Shown in pieces: positions 50,215 through 59,214 of a stretch of 64,000 nt of DNA. The notes below the pieces were generated by a model. It was not told the origin of the DNA. It did not search any database and saw nothing but the letters and a program-made list of their open reading frames with translations. Positions within the stretch are counted from its first letter, which is position 1, and the number at the start of each line of letters is the position of its first letter. The DNA lies in contig NZ_JARVRW010000011.1 in the NCBI RefSeq assembly GCF_030209475.1, positions 1 to 64,000 of the forward strand. Direction: 5' to 3'. This DNA is from Microbacterium sp. lyk4-40-TSB-66. GTDB lineage: Bacteria > Actinomycetota > Actinomycetes > Actinomycetales > Microbacteriaceae. A program made the position numbers and the translations under genes.

Positions 50215-50281
50215 GCTTTTCGCCGCATAACCCCTTTCCAACTGAATACACACCGGCAGGATCAGATCCGTCATCGTCCGG

Positions 50282-50300
50282 GCGCTTCGACAGGCTCAGC
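50282..50300 (+). repeat. Copy of the dispersed CTTCGACAGGCTC element
   Basis: CGCTTCGACAGGCTCAGCG is an imperfect palindrome in the rpmJ-rpsM gap. Its core is the reverse complement of the GAGCCTGTCGAAG at 3743-3755 in pxpBC. Confidence 0.7.
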
Positions 50301-50383
50301 GATCGCATGACGGGGACACCTCGGGGCGGAGGCCCGAGCACCGATCCTGCTCCACACCTCCACGACACTCTGAGGAGAGCCGC

Positions 50384-50758
50384 ATGGCACGTCTCGCCGG
50401 CGTCGACATCCCGCGCGACAAGCGCGTGGTGATCGCACTTACCTACATCTACGGCGTGGGTCGCACCCGCTCCGTCGAGATCCTCTCGGCAACGGATATC
50501 GACCACGACATCCGCGTGAAGGATCTCACCGACGACCAGTTGGTCGCTCTGCGCGACCACATCGAAGGCACCTACAAGGTGGAGGGTGACCTCCGTCGCG
50601 AGGTCGCCGCCGACATCCGCCGCAAGGTCGAGATCGGTTCCTACGAGGGCATCCGCCACCGTCGCGGCCTCCCGGTGCGCGGTCAGCGCACGAAGACGAA
50701 CGCGCGTACCCGCAAGGGACCCAAGCGCACCGTCGCCGGCAAGAAGAAGGCGCGCTAA
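50384..50758 (+). CDS. rpsM: 30S ribosomal protein S13
   Basis: This 124-residue S13 is a 30S head protein contacting P-site tRNA and 23S r[23 protein letters not shown] and [20 protein letters not shown] are diagnostic. The ATG follows TGAGGAGAGC. It is first of the rpsM-rpsK pair. Confidence 0.99.
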   Translation: MARLAGVDIPRDKRVVIALTYIYGVGRTRSVEILSATDIDHDIRVKDLTDDQLVALRDHIEGTYKVEGDLRREVAADIRRKVEIGSYEGIRHRRGLPVRGQRTKTNARTRKGPKRTVAGKKKAR

Positions 50759-50794
50759 GCCGCGGGCTGAGCGTCAGGATTCAGGAGAACGCAC

Positions 50795-51193
50795 ATGGCA
50801 CAGGCCAAGTCCGCCGCGCGCAAGCCGCGCCGCAAAGAGAAGAAGAACATCGCCGTGGGCCAGGCCCACATCAAGTCGACGTTCAACAACACCATCGTTT
50901 CGATCACCGACCCCTCGGGTGCCGTCATCAGCTGGGCTTCGTCCGGCGGTGTCGGGTTCAAGGGCTCGCGCAAGTCGACGCCGTACGCCGCCGGCATGGC
51001 CGCCGAGTCGGCCGCTCGCCAGGCGCAGGAGCACGGTGTGAAGAAGGTCGACGTCTTCGTGAAGGGACCGGGTTCGGGTCGTGAGACCGCGATCCGTTCG
51101 CTCACGGCCGCCGGCCTCGAGGTCGGCTCGATCCAGGACGTGACGCCGCAGGCCCACAACGGCTGCCGTCCGCCCAAGCGCCGCCGCGTCTGA
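50795..51193 (+). CDS. rpsK: 30S ribosomal protein S11
   Basis: This 132-residue S11 is a platform protein. [20 protein letters not shown] and [17 protein letters not shown] are diagnostic. It starts 36 bases after rpsM. rpsD, usually next, is absent; a hairpin and rpoA follow. Confidence 0.99.
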   Translation: MAQAKSAARKPRRKEKKNIAVGQAHIKSTFNNTIVSITDPSGAVISWASSGGVGFKGSRKSTPYAAGMAAESAARQAQEHGVKKVDVFVKGPGSGRETAIRSLTAAGLEVGSIQDVTPQAHNGCRPPKRRRV

Positions 51194-51200
51194 CGCGATC

Positions 51201-51233
51201 GTTCCCGGGGAGTGCTCGTCGCTCCCCGGGAAC
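51201..51233 (+). terminator. Hairpin between rpsK and rpoA
   Basis: GTTCCCGGGGAG (51201-51212) and CTCCCCGGGAAC (51222-51233) form a perfect 12-pair stem with a 9-base loop, seven bases after rpsK. The rest of the gap to rpoA holds a CATATA box near 51347 that might belong to an rpoA promoter, but no -35 match is evident. Confidence 0.75.
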
Positions 51234-51381
51234 GCCGCGCTCACGCGCGTAACAGACTTCCGGATGCCACGGCTCGCCCTCGGCGCTTCGCCCGCGTGAC
51301 GCGGCATCCCGCGAGTACAACTCAACACCTCACCCCATTACACGTGTCATATAGCGGGCACGTGATCGAAAGGAACACATA

Positions 51382-52371
51382 GTGCTCATCGCACAGCGTC
51401 CCACTCTGACCGAGGAGAAGATCGGGGAGTTCCGCAGCCGTTTCGTCATCGAGCCGCTGGAGCCCGGTTTCGGTTACACGATCGGCAACGCGCTGCGTCG
51501 CAGCCTCCTGTCGTCGATCCCCGGCGCGGCCGTCACGAGCATCCGCATCGACGGCGTGCTCCACGAGTTCAGCACGATCCCGGGCGTGAAAGAAGACGTC
51601 ACCGAGATCATCCTGAACATCAAGCAGCTGGTCGTCTCGAGCGAGCGCGACGAGCCCATCACGGCGTACCTGCGCAAGACCGGTTCCGGTGAGGTCACCG
51701 CCGCCGACATCTCCGCTCCCGCGGGTGTCGAGGTGCACAACCCCGAGCTGGTCATCGCGACGCTCAACGACACGGCGAAGTTCGAGCTCGAGCTGACCAT
51801 CGAGCGCGGCCGCGGCTACGTCTCGGCGACGCAGAACCGCAACGAGTACGCCGAGGCCGGTCAGATCCCGATCGACTCGATCTACTCGCCCGTGCTCAAG
51901 GTCAGCTACCGCGTCGACGCCACCCGCGCCGGCGAGCGTACCGACTTCGACAAGCTCGTCCTCGACGTCGAGTCGAAGGCGTCCATCGCCCCTCGCGACG
52001 CCGTCGCCTCGGCCGGACGCACCCTCACCGAGCTGTTCGGTCTCGCCCGCGAGCTGAACGTCGAGGCCGAGGGCATCGAGATCGGCCCCGCGCCGGTCGA
52101 GACCGTCCTCTCGAACGAGCTGTCGATGCCGATCGAAGACCTCGATCTGTCGGTCCGCTCGTACAACTGCCTCAAGCGCGAGGGCATCAACACCGTTTCG
52201 GAGCTGGTGGCCCTTTCCGAGACGCAGCTGATGAACATCCGCAACTTCGGTCAGAAGTCGGTCGATGAGGTGCGCGACAAGCTCACCTCCCTCGGCCTGT
52301 CGCTGAAGGACTCGGTGCCCGGCTTCGACGGCGCCCAGTTCTACAGCGGCTACGACGAAGAGACCGTCTGA
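51382..52371 (+). CDS. rpoA: DNA-directed RNA polymerase alpha subunit
   Basis: This 329-residue alpha subunit of RNA polymerase has a complete N-terminal dimerisation domain ([16 protein letters not shown]) and C-terminal DNA-binding domain ([35 protein letters not shown]). The GTG at 51382 follows GAAAGGAACAC. It forms a two-gene unit with rplQ, 43 bases on. Confidence 0.99.
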   Translation: MLIAQRPTLTEEKIGEFRSRFVIEPLEPGFGYTIGNALRRSLLSSIPGAAVTSIRIDGVLHEFSTIPGVKEDVTEIILNIKQLVVSSERDEPITAYLRKTGSGEVTAADISAPAGVEVHNPELVIATLNDTAKFELELTIERGRGYVSATQNRNEYAEAGQIPIDSIYSPVLKVSYRVDATRAGERTDFDKLVLDVESKASIAPRDAVASAGRTLTELFGLARELNVEAEGIEIGPAPVETVLSNELSMPIEDLDLSVRSYNCLKREGINTVSELVALSETQLMNIRNFGQKSVDEVRDKLTSLGLSLKDSVPGFDGAQFYSGYDEETV

Positions 52372-52414
52372 CCCCGGTCGGACCCGACCGAACCTCTCAC
52401 TGGAGTAACACGAC

Positions 52415-52975
52415 ATGCCTAAGCCCACGAAGGGTCCCCGCCTCGGAGGCGGCCCGGCCCACGAGCGTCTGCTTCTCGCCAACCTGGCTGCAGCGCTGTA
52501 CACGCACAAGTCCATCAAGACGACCGAGACCAAGGCGAAGCGCCTGCGTCCGCTCGCCGAGCGCCTGATCACCTTCGCCAAGCGCGGCGACCTGCACGCG
52601 CGTCGTCGCGTGCTCGGCGTGATCGGCGACAAGGACGTCGTGCACACGCTGTTCACCGAGATCGCGCCCCTGGTGGCCGAGCGTGACGGCGGATACACCC
52701 GCATCACCAAGGTCGGAAACCGCAAGGGCGACAACGCCCCCATGGCCGTGATCGAGCTCGTGCTCGAGCCCGTCGCGAAGAAGGCGTCGAACAAGGCCGC
52801 TGCGGCTCCCGCCGCCGCTGCCGCGCCCGCCGCCGAGGAGCCCGTCGCCGACGAGGCCCCCGCCGAGGAGAACACCACCGACGAGGCCGCCGACGCCGGC
52901 GCCGAGTCGCACGAAGAGGGAGCGGCCGCAGAGGCCGCCGCCGCGGACGCCGTCGAGAACGACTCCAAGGCCTGA
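52415..52975 (+). CDS. rplQ: 50S ribosomal protein L17 with acidic C-terminal extension
   Basis: The L17 core occupies residues 1 to about 120 ([37 protein letters not shown]). The last 65 residues are an Ala/Pro/Glu/Asp tail ([20 protein letters not shown]), so the protein is 186 residues instead of about 120. The acidic tail is typical of some actinobacteria. It ends the ribosomal block and is followed by a terminator. Confidence 0.97.
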   Translation: MPKPTKGPRLGGGPAHERLLLANLAAALYTHKSIKTTETKAKRLRPLAERLITFAKRGDLHARRRVLGVIGDKDVVHTLFTEIAPLVAERDGGYTRITKVGNRKGDNAPMAVIELVLEPVAKKASNKAAAAPAAAAAPAAEEPVADEAPAEENTTDEAADAGAESHEEGAAAEAAAADAVENDSKA

Positions 52976-52992
52976 GCCTCTCTCACCGCGCA

Positions 52993-53025
52993 CGATGCCC
53001 TCACCCGATCCGGGTGGGGGCATCG
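52993..53025 (+). terminator. Terminator after rplQ
   Basis: A 15-pair stem (52993-53007 with 53011-53025, one G-U pair) with an ATC loop lies 18 bases after rplQ, followed by TCGTT. It ends the rpoA-rplQ transcript and separates it from truA. Confidence 0.85.
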
Positions 53026-53062
53026 TCGTTCTCGGGGCTCCGTGGCGACCGGCTACTGCTCG

Positions 53063-53068
53063 TAGGCT
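53063..53068 (+). promoter_or_regulatory. Candidate -10 box (TAGGCT) for leaderless truA transcript
   Basis: TAGGCT ends six bases before the truA GTG at 53075. No Shine-Dalgarno sequence precedes that codon, so a leaderless mRNA is likely. Confidence 0.5.
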
Positions 53069-53074
53069 GGTGGG

Positions 53075-53932
53075 GTGCGTATCCGCCTCGACATCGCCTA
53101 CGACGGCACACACTTCCGCGGGTGGGCCCGGCAACCGGGCTTGCGCACCGTGCAGGGCGAACTCGAGGCCGCGCTCGCACGCATCGTCGGCGGTGAGCCT
53201 CGACTGATCGTGGCGGGCCGCACCGACGCCGGCGTGCACGCCTCGGGACAGGTCGCACACCTGGATCTCGACGACCACCAGATCGCACGCCTGCCGCGAC
53301 GGCGACGCGACAACGACGAGGCCGACGCCATCGCCGCGCTCGCGGGCCGCGTACGCGGCGTCCTGGGCCAGTACTCCGACGTCTCCGTGCTGCGCGCGTC
53401 GCGTGCCCCCGACGGGTTCGACGCACGGTTCTCGGCCGTGTGGCGGCGGTACGCGTACCGACTGGCGGATGCGACCACGGGGTACGACCCGCTCGACCGC
53501 CTGCGGACGACCACTCTGCGCGTCGCCCTCGACCTCGAGGCGATGGATGCCGCCGCCTCACGCCTCATCGGCCTGCACGATTTCGCCGCGTACTGCAAGG
53601 CGCGTGAGGAGGCGACGACGATCCGCACCCTGCTGGAGTACGACTGGCGCCGCGGCGACGACGGTGTCCTGGTGGCGAACGTCCGGGCGGACGCCTTCTG
53701 TCACAGCATGGTGCGGGCCCTCGTGGGGGCGTGCGTCGCCGTGGGAGAGGGCCGTATCGACGTCGACGACGTCGTGGCCATCCGCGACGCGCGCATGCGC
53801 ATCCCCGAGACGAAGGTGCTGGCGGCGCGCGGGCTCGTGCTCGCCGAGGTCGGGTACCCGGCGGACGAGTTGCTGGCGACCCGTGCCGAACAGACCCGCA
53901 ACAGACGGGATGCCGACGAGACGGCATCCTGA
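53075..53932 (+). CDS. truA: tRNA pseudouridine synthase A
   Basis: This 285-residue enzyme converts U38-U40 of tRNA anticodon arms to pseudouridine. The catalytic Asp is D51 in AGRTDAGVHASGQVAHLD. Other motifs are DIAYDGTHFRGWARQPG and the FCHSMVRALVGACVAVGEG segment near the end. The GTG at 53075 is chosen because MRIRLDIAYDGT is the canonical N-terminus. Downstream of rplQ, the usual place. Confidence 0.96.
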   Translation: MRIRLDIAYDGTHFRGWARQPGLRTVQGELEAALARIVGGEPRLIVAGRTDAGVHASGQVAHLDLDDHQIARLPRRRRDNDEADAIAALAGRVRGVLGQYSDVSVLRASRAPDGFDARFSAVWRRYAYRLADATTGYDPLDRLRTTTLRVALDLEAMDAAASRLIGLHDFAAYCKAREEATTIRTLLEYDWRRGDDGVLVANVRADAFCHSMVRALVGACVAVGEGRIDVDDVVAIRDARMRIPETKVLAARGLVLAEVGYPADELLATRAEQTRNRRDADETAS

Positions 53933-53985
53933 TCGTCCTGTCCGGTGCCGATGCAACCCCTCGGAGAGCGTCGTGCGGCCGGTCG

Positions 53986-53991
53986 TATGCT
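53986..53991 (+). promoter_or_regulatory. Candidate -10 box (TATGCT) for the 54001 gene
   Basis: TATGCT ends nine bases before ATG 54001, and no ribosome site lies between them. Transcription probably starts within a few bases of the start codon. Confidence 0.45.
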
Positions 53992-54000
53992 GACATCCTC

Positions 54001-54693
54001 ATGAAGGTCATTTCGTACAACCTCAACAAGCACCGTGCCGCCGGTGAGCTGACCGCGCTCCTCGAGACGCACGGGGTGGACGTGCTGTGCCTGCAGGAGT
54101 GCGACACGAACGACATCCCCGAACAGGTCGGCGGACTGCGTCTCGCCGAGGCCACCCAGCGCAACCGTCTCGGTCTCGCCGTGTACTACCGGGAGAACAC
54201 GTTCCGCGCCGAGGAGGTGCGGGCGATCTCGTTGAAGAAGTCGCTGCACGACTACGTGCTGAAGCCCGCCGAAGAACGGATGCTGGGGGTGCGGCTGCGC
54301 GACATCGACACGGGTCGGGATGTGATCGTCGCCTCGTTCCACGCCGCTCCGCTGACGGCGCTCAACTCGCTGCGACGACACCAGATCCGCACGGCGCTGA
54401 CCGAGCTCCAGAACCTCGGCCCCGGTCTCCCGGCGCTGATGGTGGGGGACTACAACTATCCGGTCTTCAAGGAGAACCTGGGACAGAAGGTCCGCGACCA
54501 GGGATACGAGTTGACCCTGAGCGATGCGCGCACGTACACCCGTTACCGCTTCTTCCGCGGACACTACGACTTCGCGACCTCGGTGGGCTTCGACATCGCT
54601 CACATCACGACGCTTCCGCAGGGTCTCAGCGACCACCTGCCGATCCTCATCACGGCGGAGGTCACGGCGTCCCGCGGCGGCGGACTCGGGTGA
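54001..54693 (+). CDS. Endonuclease/exonuclease/phosphatase-family protein
   Basis: This 230-residue cytoplasmic protein of the DNase I-like EEP superfamily has metal and catalytic residues in SYNLNKHR (Asn), LQECDTND (Glu), VGDYNYPV (Asp, Asn) and LSDHLPIL (Asp-His). No signal peptide is present. The substrate could be nucleic acid, phosphoinositide-like ester or a sugar phosphate and cannot be decided here. The ATG at 54001 gives MKVISYNLNKHR, the standard EEP start; longer in-frame starts overlap truA. Confidence 0.85.
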   Translation: MKVISYNLNKHRAAGELTALLETHGVDVLCLQECDTNDIPEQVGGLRLAEATQRNRLGLAVYYRENTFRAEEVRAISLKKSLHDYVLKPAEERMLGVRLRDIDTGRDVIVASFHAAPLTALNSLRRHQIRTALTELQNLGPGLPALMVGDYNYPVFKENLGQKVRDQGYELTLSDARTYTRYRFFRGHYDFATSVGFDIAHITTLPQGLSDHLPILITAEVTASRGGGLG

Positions 54694-54717
54694 GCGTCGT
54701 CCTCGGGTGACCGACGA

Positions 54718-54747
54718 AGAGGGGGCCGTCCGAAGACGACCCCCTCT
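54718..54747. terminator. Bidirectional terminator between converging genes
   Basis: AGAGGGGG-CCGTC (54718-54730) pairs with GACG-CCCCCTCT (54735-54747), with one mismatch and a CGAA loop. It lies between the stops of the 54001 gene (+) and the 54765 gene (-). Confidence 0.8.
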
Positions 54748-54764
54748 CGTGGCTCTGTGGTGGA

Positions 54765-55319
54765 TCAGGACTGCGTGCTGCGGCGACGACGGGCGACGGC
54801 GCCGATGGCCACTGCGCCGCCCGCGAGGACGAGCGCACCGCCCGCGACCCACAGGCCCGTGGTGCTGTCGGCGTCGAAGCCCGTCACCGCCAGACCGCCC
54901 TTCGCCGGCGACGTGCTGGTGCCCGACGATGACACCGTGACGGTCGCGTGCAGGACGACACCGCTCGCGGCTCCCGTGAAGGTGAAGTAGTACGTGCCCT
55001 TCGCGTTGCTCGGGAAGCGCACCGGCGTCTTGAGGTGGCCGCCGACCGCGCGAGTACGCAGGGAGTCGTTCGTCTCGGTGGCGACCGAGGCGAGCGTGAT
55101 GCTCTTGGCGGCACCGCCGGTGACGGAGATGAGGATCTCTTCGTCACCCTGATAGGGAGCGAGGTCGGTGGTGAACGTCGCCACGCCGCCGGGGGTGGCG
55201 ACCGACGGCGTGACACGGACGACGGCGGGGTCGGTGTAGGCGTTGGCGGCCGTGGGGGCCGTCAACGCGGCCGCAGCGAGCGAGAGCGCCGCGACGGCCC
55301 GGATGATCGTGGTCTTCAT
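54765..55319 (-). CDS. LAXTG-type cell-wall-anchored protein
   Basis: This 184-residue exported protein has an N-terminal signal peptide ending AANA (MKTTIIRAVAALSLAAAALTAPTAANA region), a short beta-rich Thr/Val domain of about 90 residues, a Ser/Thr-rich linker, and a C-terminal sorting signal: LAVTG, a hydrophobic stretch (LWVAGGALVLAGGAVAIGAVA) and an Arg tail. It should be anchored by a class E-type sortase, none of which is in the window. The ATG at 55319 gives a standard signal peptide; an in-frame ATG four codons earlier is possible. The function of the exposed domain is not recognised. Confidence 0.85.
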   Translation of the reverse strand: MKTTIIRAVAALSLAAAALTAPTAANAYTDPAVVRVTPSVATPGGVATFTTDLAPYQGDEEILISVTGGAAKSITLASVATETNDSLRTRAVGGHLKTPVRFPSNAKGTYYFTFTGAASGVVLHATVTVSSSGTSTSPAKGGLAVTGFDADSTTGLWVAGGALVLAGGAVAIGAVARRRRSTQS

Positions 55320-55504
55320 GGTGTGCCCCATCTGCTTGGCGAAGTCGAGCCGGCACGGGGATACGGGGCGAGGTCCGCCTGCCGCAGTCCGAATGGCTTC
55401 TAGCGGAGAGTCTTGTGGAGGAGGCGTGTACGACTCGCCCGGGACGAGGTGGTTTCACGCGGTGGCGCCCCGGAGTTCACCCCATCGGGTCGTGCCTCGA
55501 TCCC

Positions 55505-57271
55505 TCAGCCGGGAAAGCGGCACTCCCCGCCGCGGGGGAGCTCGGAGCCGTCACGGGTGGGTGTCGACACGGCATCCAGTTCGGGCGTCACAGGCAGCCG
55601 CGCGAGGAGGTCGAGCTGCGCGGTCTCTCCGGGGGCCACGCGCACGGACCACTTCACCACCTGCCGACCGTCGTGCATCCCGCCGGCGAAGCCCGCAGTG
55701 TCGTCCCCACCGGTCGTCCGACGCTCGAGGAGCTCGGCGCCGGGCGGGAGGTAGACGTAGACCCCGGTGAGGGTGTCGCCGACGGGTACGCCGTACTCTC
55801 CACCCCCGGTCACGTACGCCGGCAGCGTGGCGGGGTCGGGGGCGTCGCTGTGCAGCTCGACGTGCAGCGAGGCCGTGTCGGCGTCGCACCACGCCGTCTC
55901 CACGAGCGGATGCAGGTAGTAGTCCATCTTCGAACCGGTGCCGTCGTTCAGGTAGACGCCGAAGGTGCTGCGCGTGCCGTCGGCCGCGGGGAGGGCGCCC
56001 TGCAGGGTCGACCCCTCGAGCACGGCCTGCTCCGTGGCATCCGCGTTCCAGACGAGCAGTCGCCGTTCGCGTCCGGCCTGGCCGACCGCATCGACCAGGG
56101 CGGCGGGATCCACCCGACCGTCGGCGAGCGCCTGGAAGACCGCCGCCGCCGCACTCTGGAAGAAGGCGTCCTGCTCGCGCGGGTCGGTGTAGCGACGATA
56201 CGTCTCTTCGAGAAGAAGTCGGACGGCGTTGTCGGCGGTCAGGTCGTCGCCGGACGGCAGATGCACGGGTCCCGTCGCGCGCAGCAGATAGGAGAGGGTC
56301 ACGGGGTCGAGGGCGACCACGGCGTCGACGGTCGTGCCGTGCACTCGGCGCCACATCTCGCGCGCGAGCGGCGCACCGACGGAGAAGTCGGGCACCTGCG
56401 TGGTGTTCTGCACGTATCGGGCGGGGCGCGTGTCGTAGATGCTCCGGACGTCGGCGGCGAGGTCGGCCACCGGCGCCGCGCTCAGGTCGCCGAAGTCGGC
56501 GGAGGACGCCTGGGCCACCAGCGTCATCCGGCCGTCGAGGGTGTCGAGCTGGGCCACCGCGCCGACGACGCCGCCGAGCGAGCGCCATTCGGCGTTGTTC
56601 TGGAACAGCACGAGAGTGGATCGAGGACCGTCGGCGCCGAGCATCGCCGGCACGAGCCGGGTCGCCCGTTCGAGGGCGTCGGCCCCGTCGGCCGCCGTAT
56701 CGAGGAGCTCGCCGGCATCCGAGACCCCCTTCGCCACCCGTCCGAGCAGCGGTCCCCGGTCGATCGCGGAGAGGCGATCGGCCGACTCGCGCAGCGTCGT
56801 GGCGGCGGCGGTCGCCGCCGGGGCGATGGCGGCGATCCGCGCGACGTCGACCGCGCCGTCGACGGGGCGGATCACCTCGACCGACAACCCGGCGGACGCC
56901 GCCGCCAGCGGCCCGAGGGCGCCGACGGCGCCGTCGATCGCCCGTGCGGTGTCGGAGACCGCCGACAGCTGGGGTCCGACCCAGGGCAGCGCCTCCGCGA
57001 GCTGCCAGACGGGATCGCCGGTCAGCTCCCGTGCCGCGGAGGTGTCATCGCCGAGGGCCGCGAAGACGGTCGTCGCCGCCGCCGGATCGTCGAGGACGCC
57101 GGTGGCGGCCGACACCGCCACCCTCGCCTGCTGAAGGTGGTTCTGCGCGAGGGTCGCTCGCACGCCGATCCACGCCGTGAGCGCCAGCCCCGCGACCGCG
57201 ATGAGACAGACCACGCCGGCGAAGGCCCTTCGCCCGACGGACGTCGATGCGGAGCGGGGGGTGTCGATCAC
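55505..57271 (-). CDS. DUF4012 domain membrane protein
   Basis: This 588-residue protein has one N-terminal membrane helix (about residues 16-38) and a large extracytoplasmic region. The DUF4012 signature appears as LVLFQNNAEWRSLGGVVGA and SSADFGDLS, with GVYLNDGTGSKMDYYL further on. The family is common in actinobacteria and is often found near cell-envelope polysaccharide genes, but its biochemical role is unknown. The start is GTG at 57271. No polysaccharide genes are close here. Confidence 0.85.
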   Translation of the reverse strand: MIDTPRSASTSVGRRAFAGVVCLIAVAGLALTAWIGVRATLAQNHLQQARVAVSAATGVLDDPAAATTVFAALGDDTSAARELTGDPVWQLAEALPWVGPQLSAVSDTARAIDGAVGALGPLAAASAGLSVEVIRPVDGAVDVARIAAIAPAATAAATTLRESADRLSAIDRGPLLGRVAKGVSDAGELLDTAADGADALERATRLVPAMLGADGPRSTLVLFQNNAEWRSLGGVVGAVAQLDTLDGRMTLVAQASSADFGDLSAAPVADLAADVRSIYDTRPARYVQNTTQVPDFSVGAPLAREMWRRVHGTTVDAVVALDPVTLSYLLRATGPVHLPSGDDLTADNAVRLLLEETYRRYTDPREQDAFFQSAAAAVFQALADGRVDPAALVDAVGQAGRERRLLVWNADATEQAVLEGSTLQGALPAADGTRSTFGVYLNDGTGSKMDYYLHPLVETAWCDADTASLHVELHSDAPDPATLPAYVTGGGEYGVPVGDTLTGVYVYLPPGAELLERRTTGGDDTAGFAGGMHDGRQVVKWSVRVAPGETAQLDLLARLPVTPELDAVSTPTRDGSELPRGGECRFPG

Positions 57272-57458
57272 GCGAACACCCTAAGGGCGTCGCCGCGCCG
57301 GATCCGGGGCACGTCCGCACCTCGCCGACCCTCACCGCGGGCGCGACTCCCCGCCGGGCCGCTTTTGTCACCCTCCGCTTCACCCGCACGCACGCGCATG
57401 GACCACTCGCTCCGCACGCGGGGCAGGAATGGCTCCGATGTTCGGGGACCCCCCCCGG

Positions 57459-59129
57459 TCAGGAGGACTGGTCGTCGGCGGGCGCGGGGAGGATCACCGT
57501 CACGGTCGTCCCGACGCCGAGCTCGCTCTCGAGGTACAGCGAACCGCCCTGCTCCTCCACGATGCTGCGGACGATGCCCATCCCCAGGCCCGTGCCCGGG
57601 ATCGCGCTCTCGCGCGCGGTGCGCGCGCGGAAGTACGGGTCGAACACGCGTGACAGGTCGTCGGCGTGGATGCCGATCCCGGAGTCGGCGAAGCGCACGA
57701 TGACATCGTCGGGGGACACCTCGGCGGAGACGCGGATGGTGCCGCCCGCGGGCGTGTACTTGATCGCGTTGCTCAGGATGTTGTCGAAGGCCTGGCGCAG
57801 GCGGAATCCGTCTCCCGCCACATCGGCGGTCGGGGGCAGCTCGTCGATGACGCTGACGCGCCGCGCGGCGGCCGCCGGGCGGAAGGACTCGAGGGAGGAG
57901 GCGATGATCCGACTCGCGTCGGCGGCGGCCGCCGCCACCGACTCGCGGAAGACGCCGCGGGAGGACGCGAGGATCTCGGAGATGAGCTTCTGCATCCGTT
58001 CCCCGGCCCCGGCGATGACCTCGAGCTGTTCACGCACCTTCGGGGGGAGGGTGGGATCGTCGAGGGCGAGATCGGCGTGGCCGACGATGGCGGTGAGAGG
58101 GTTCCGGAGTTCGTGCGACACGGTCGCCGCCAGACGTTCGCGGGCGCGCTCGGACTCGATCAGCGCCGTCACGTCGTGGACGATGAGCAGCGTGCCCTCC
58201 GGTTCGTCGGATGACACCAGGCGTCGCGTCGACACCGACAGCGCGCGCCACTCGCCGCGGGTGTCGAACAACCACATCCTCTCGTCGTCGAGATGCTCTC
58301 CCCGTGCCGCCCGGGCGAAGGGGCGTTCGTCGTCGGGGAGGGGCTCACCGCGCAGCGTGGAGTACTCCACCGCACGGCCGGGGCGCTGCGGGTCGTCGCG
58401 CTCGATGCCGTAGAGGGCGACGTAGGTGTCGTTGAGGGCGAGCACCTCGCCGTCCGCCGACAGTCGCGCGATACCGGTGTCGAGCCCGTTCAGCATCTGC
58501 GATACGCGACGCTCCTGACCCGAGACCCTCTGGAGGGTGCCCTGCAGGCGTCGCGCCTGCCGCCGCAGCAGTTGCTTGAACGCGCGGGTCTGTCGAGCGG
58601 ACAGGTAGGCGGTGATGGCGATGAAGGTCATCGACAGCAGCACGACGAGCAGCCGCAGGGCGGAGGACGGCCCCGTGGCGTTCAGCGTGGCATCCAGGAG
58701 GACGATGACGGCGACCCCTGCGAGCGCTGCGACGAGGGACACGAGCGTGAAATGGGTGGCGATCCACATGATGGGGAAGACCCAGAAGAACCCGAAACGC
58801 AGGTCGGTGCCGACGCTCATGAGGCCGATGGCGATGATGTCGCCGAAGGGGATGACGGCGACGGCCGCGCGGGGGGCCCTGTGCCAGGGGACGATGATGG
58901 CGACGGCCGTGAGCGCGATCACGACGCCGACGCCCGCGGAGAACGGCCAGAAGGCGAACAGCGTCGGTTCGATCACCTGGACCAGCAGCACCGTGATCAT
59001 GACACTCGCACCGAGGAGGAGCTGGAGGAGCCACACCGATCGCGTGCGCCCGCCCGGGCCGTCCGCGTCGTCGTCGCGCCCGCCGTCGTCCGAGGCAGGC
59101 GCCGAAGGGACGCTCCTCGGGGATGCCAT
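57459..59129 (-). CDS. PAS-containing membrane sensor histidine kinase
   Basis: This 556-residue histidine kinase has a charged cytoplasmic N-terminus, five or six hydrophobic segments (about residues 32-180), a PAS domain (about 205-325, GIARLSADGEVLALNDTYVALYG), a HisKA domain with phosphorylatable H339 in TVSHELRNPLTAIVG, and a HATPase domain with N, G1 and G2 boxes (NILSNAIKYTPAGG, DSGIGI, GTGLGMGIV). The cognate regulator is probably the OmpR-type response regulator encoded upstream, with the membrane GGDEF-like gene between them. The ATG at 59129 gives the full membrane region; a CGGGGC site precedes it. Confidence 0.95.
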   Translation of the reverse strand: MASPRSVPSAPASDDGGRDDDADGPGGRTRSVWLLQLLLGASVMITVLLVQVIEPTLFAFWPFSAGVGVVIALTAVAIIVPWHRAPRAAVAVIPFGDIIAIGLMSVGTDLRFGFFWVFPIMWIATHFTLVSLVAALAGVAVIVLLDATLNATGPSSALRLLVVLLSMTFIAITAYLSARQTRAFKQLLRRQARRLQGTLQRVSGQERRVSQMLNGLDTGIARLSADGEVLALNDTYVALYGIERDDPQRPGRAVEYSTLRGEPLPDDERPFARAARGEHLDDERMWLFDTRGEWRALSVSTRRLVSSDEPEGTLLIVHDVTALIESERARERLAATVSHELRNPLTAIVGHADLALDDPTLPPKVREQLEVIAGAGERMQKLISEILASSRGVFRESVAAAAADASRIIASSLESFRPAAAARRVSVIDELPPTADVAGDGFRLRQAFDNILSNAIKYTPAGGTIRVSAEVSPDDVIVRFADSGIGIHADDLSRVFDPYFRARTARESAIPGTGLGMGIVRSIVEEQGGSLYLESELGVGTTVTVILPAPADDQSS

Positions 59130-59214
59130 GCCCCGAGCTTATCGACCGGGCTGGGGCGGCACCCCACGGATCGGCCACCGTCTCACGAGGTGTCGACGCG
59201 GGCGCGCCGTCCGA

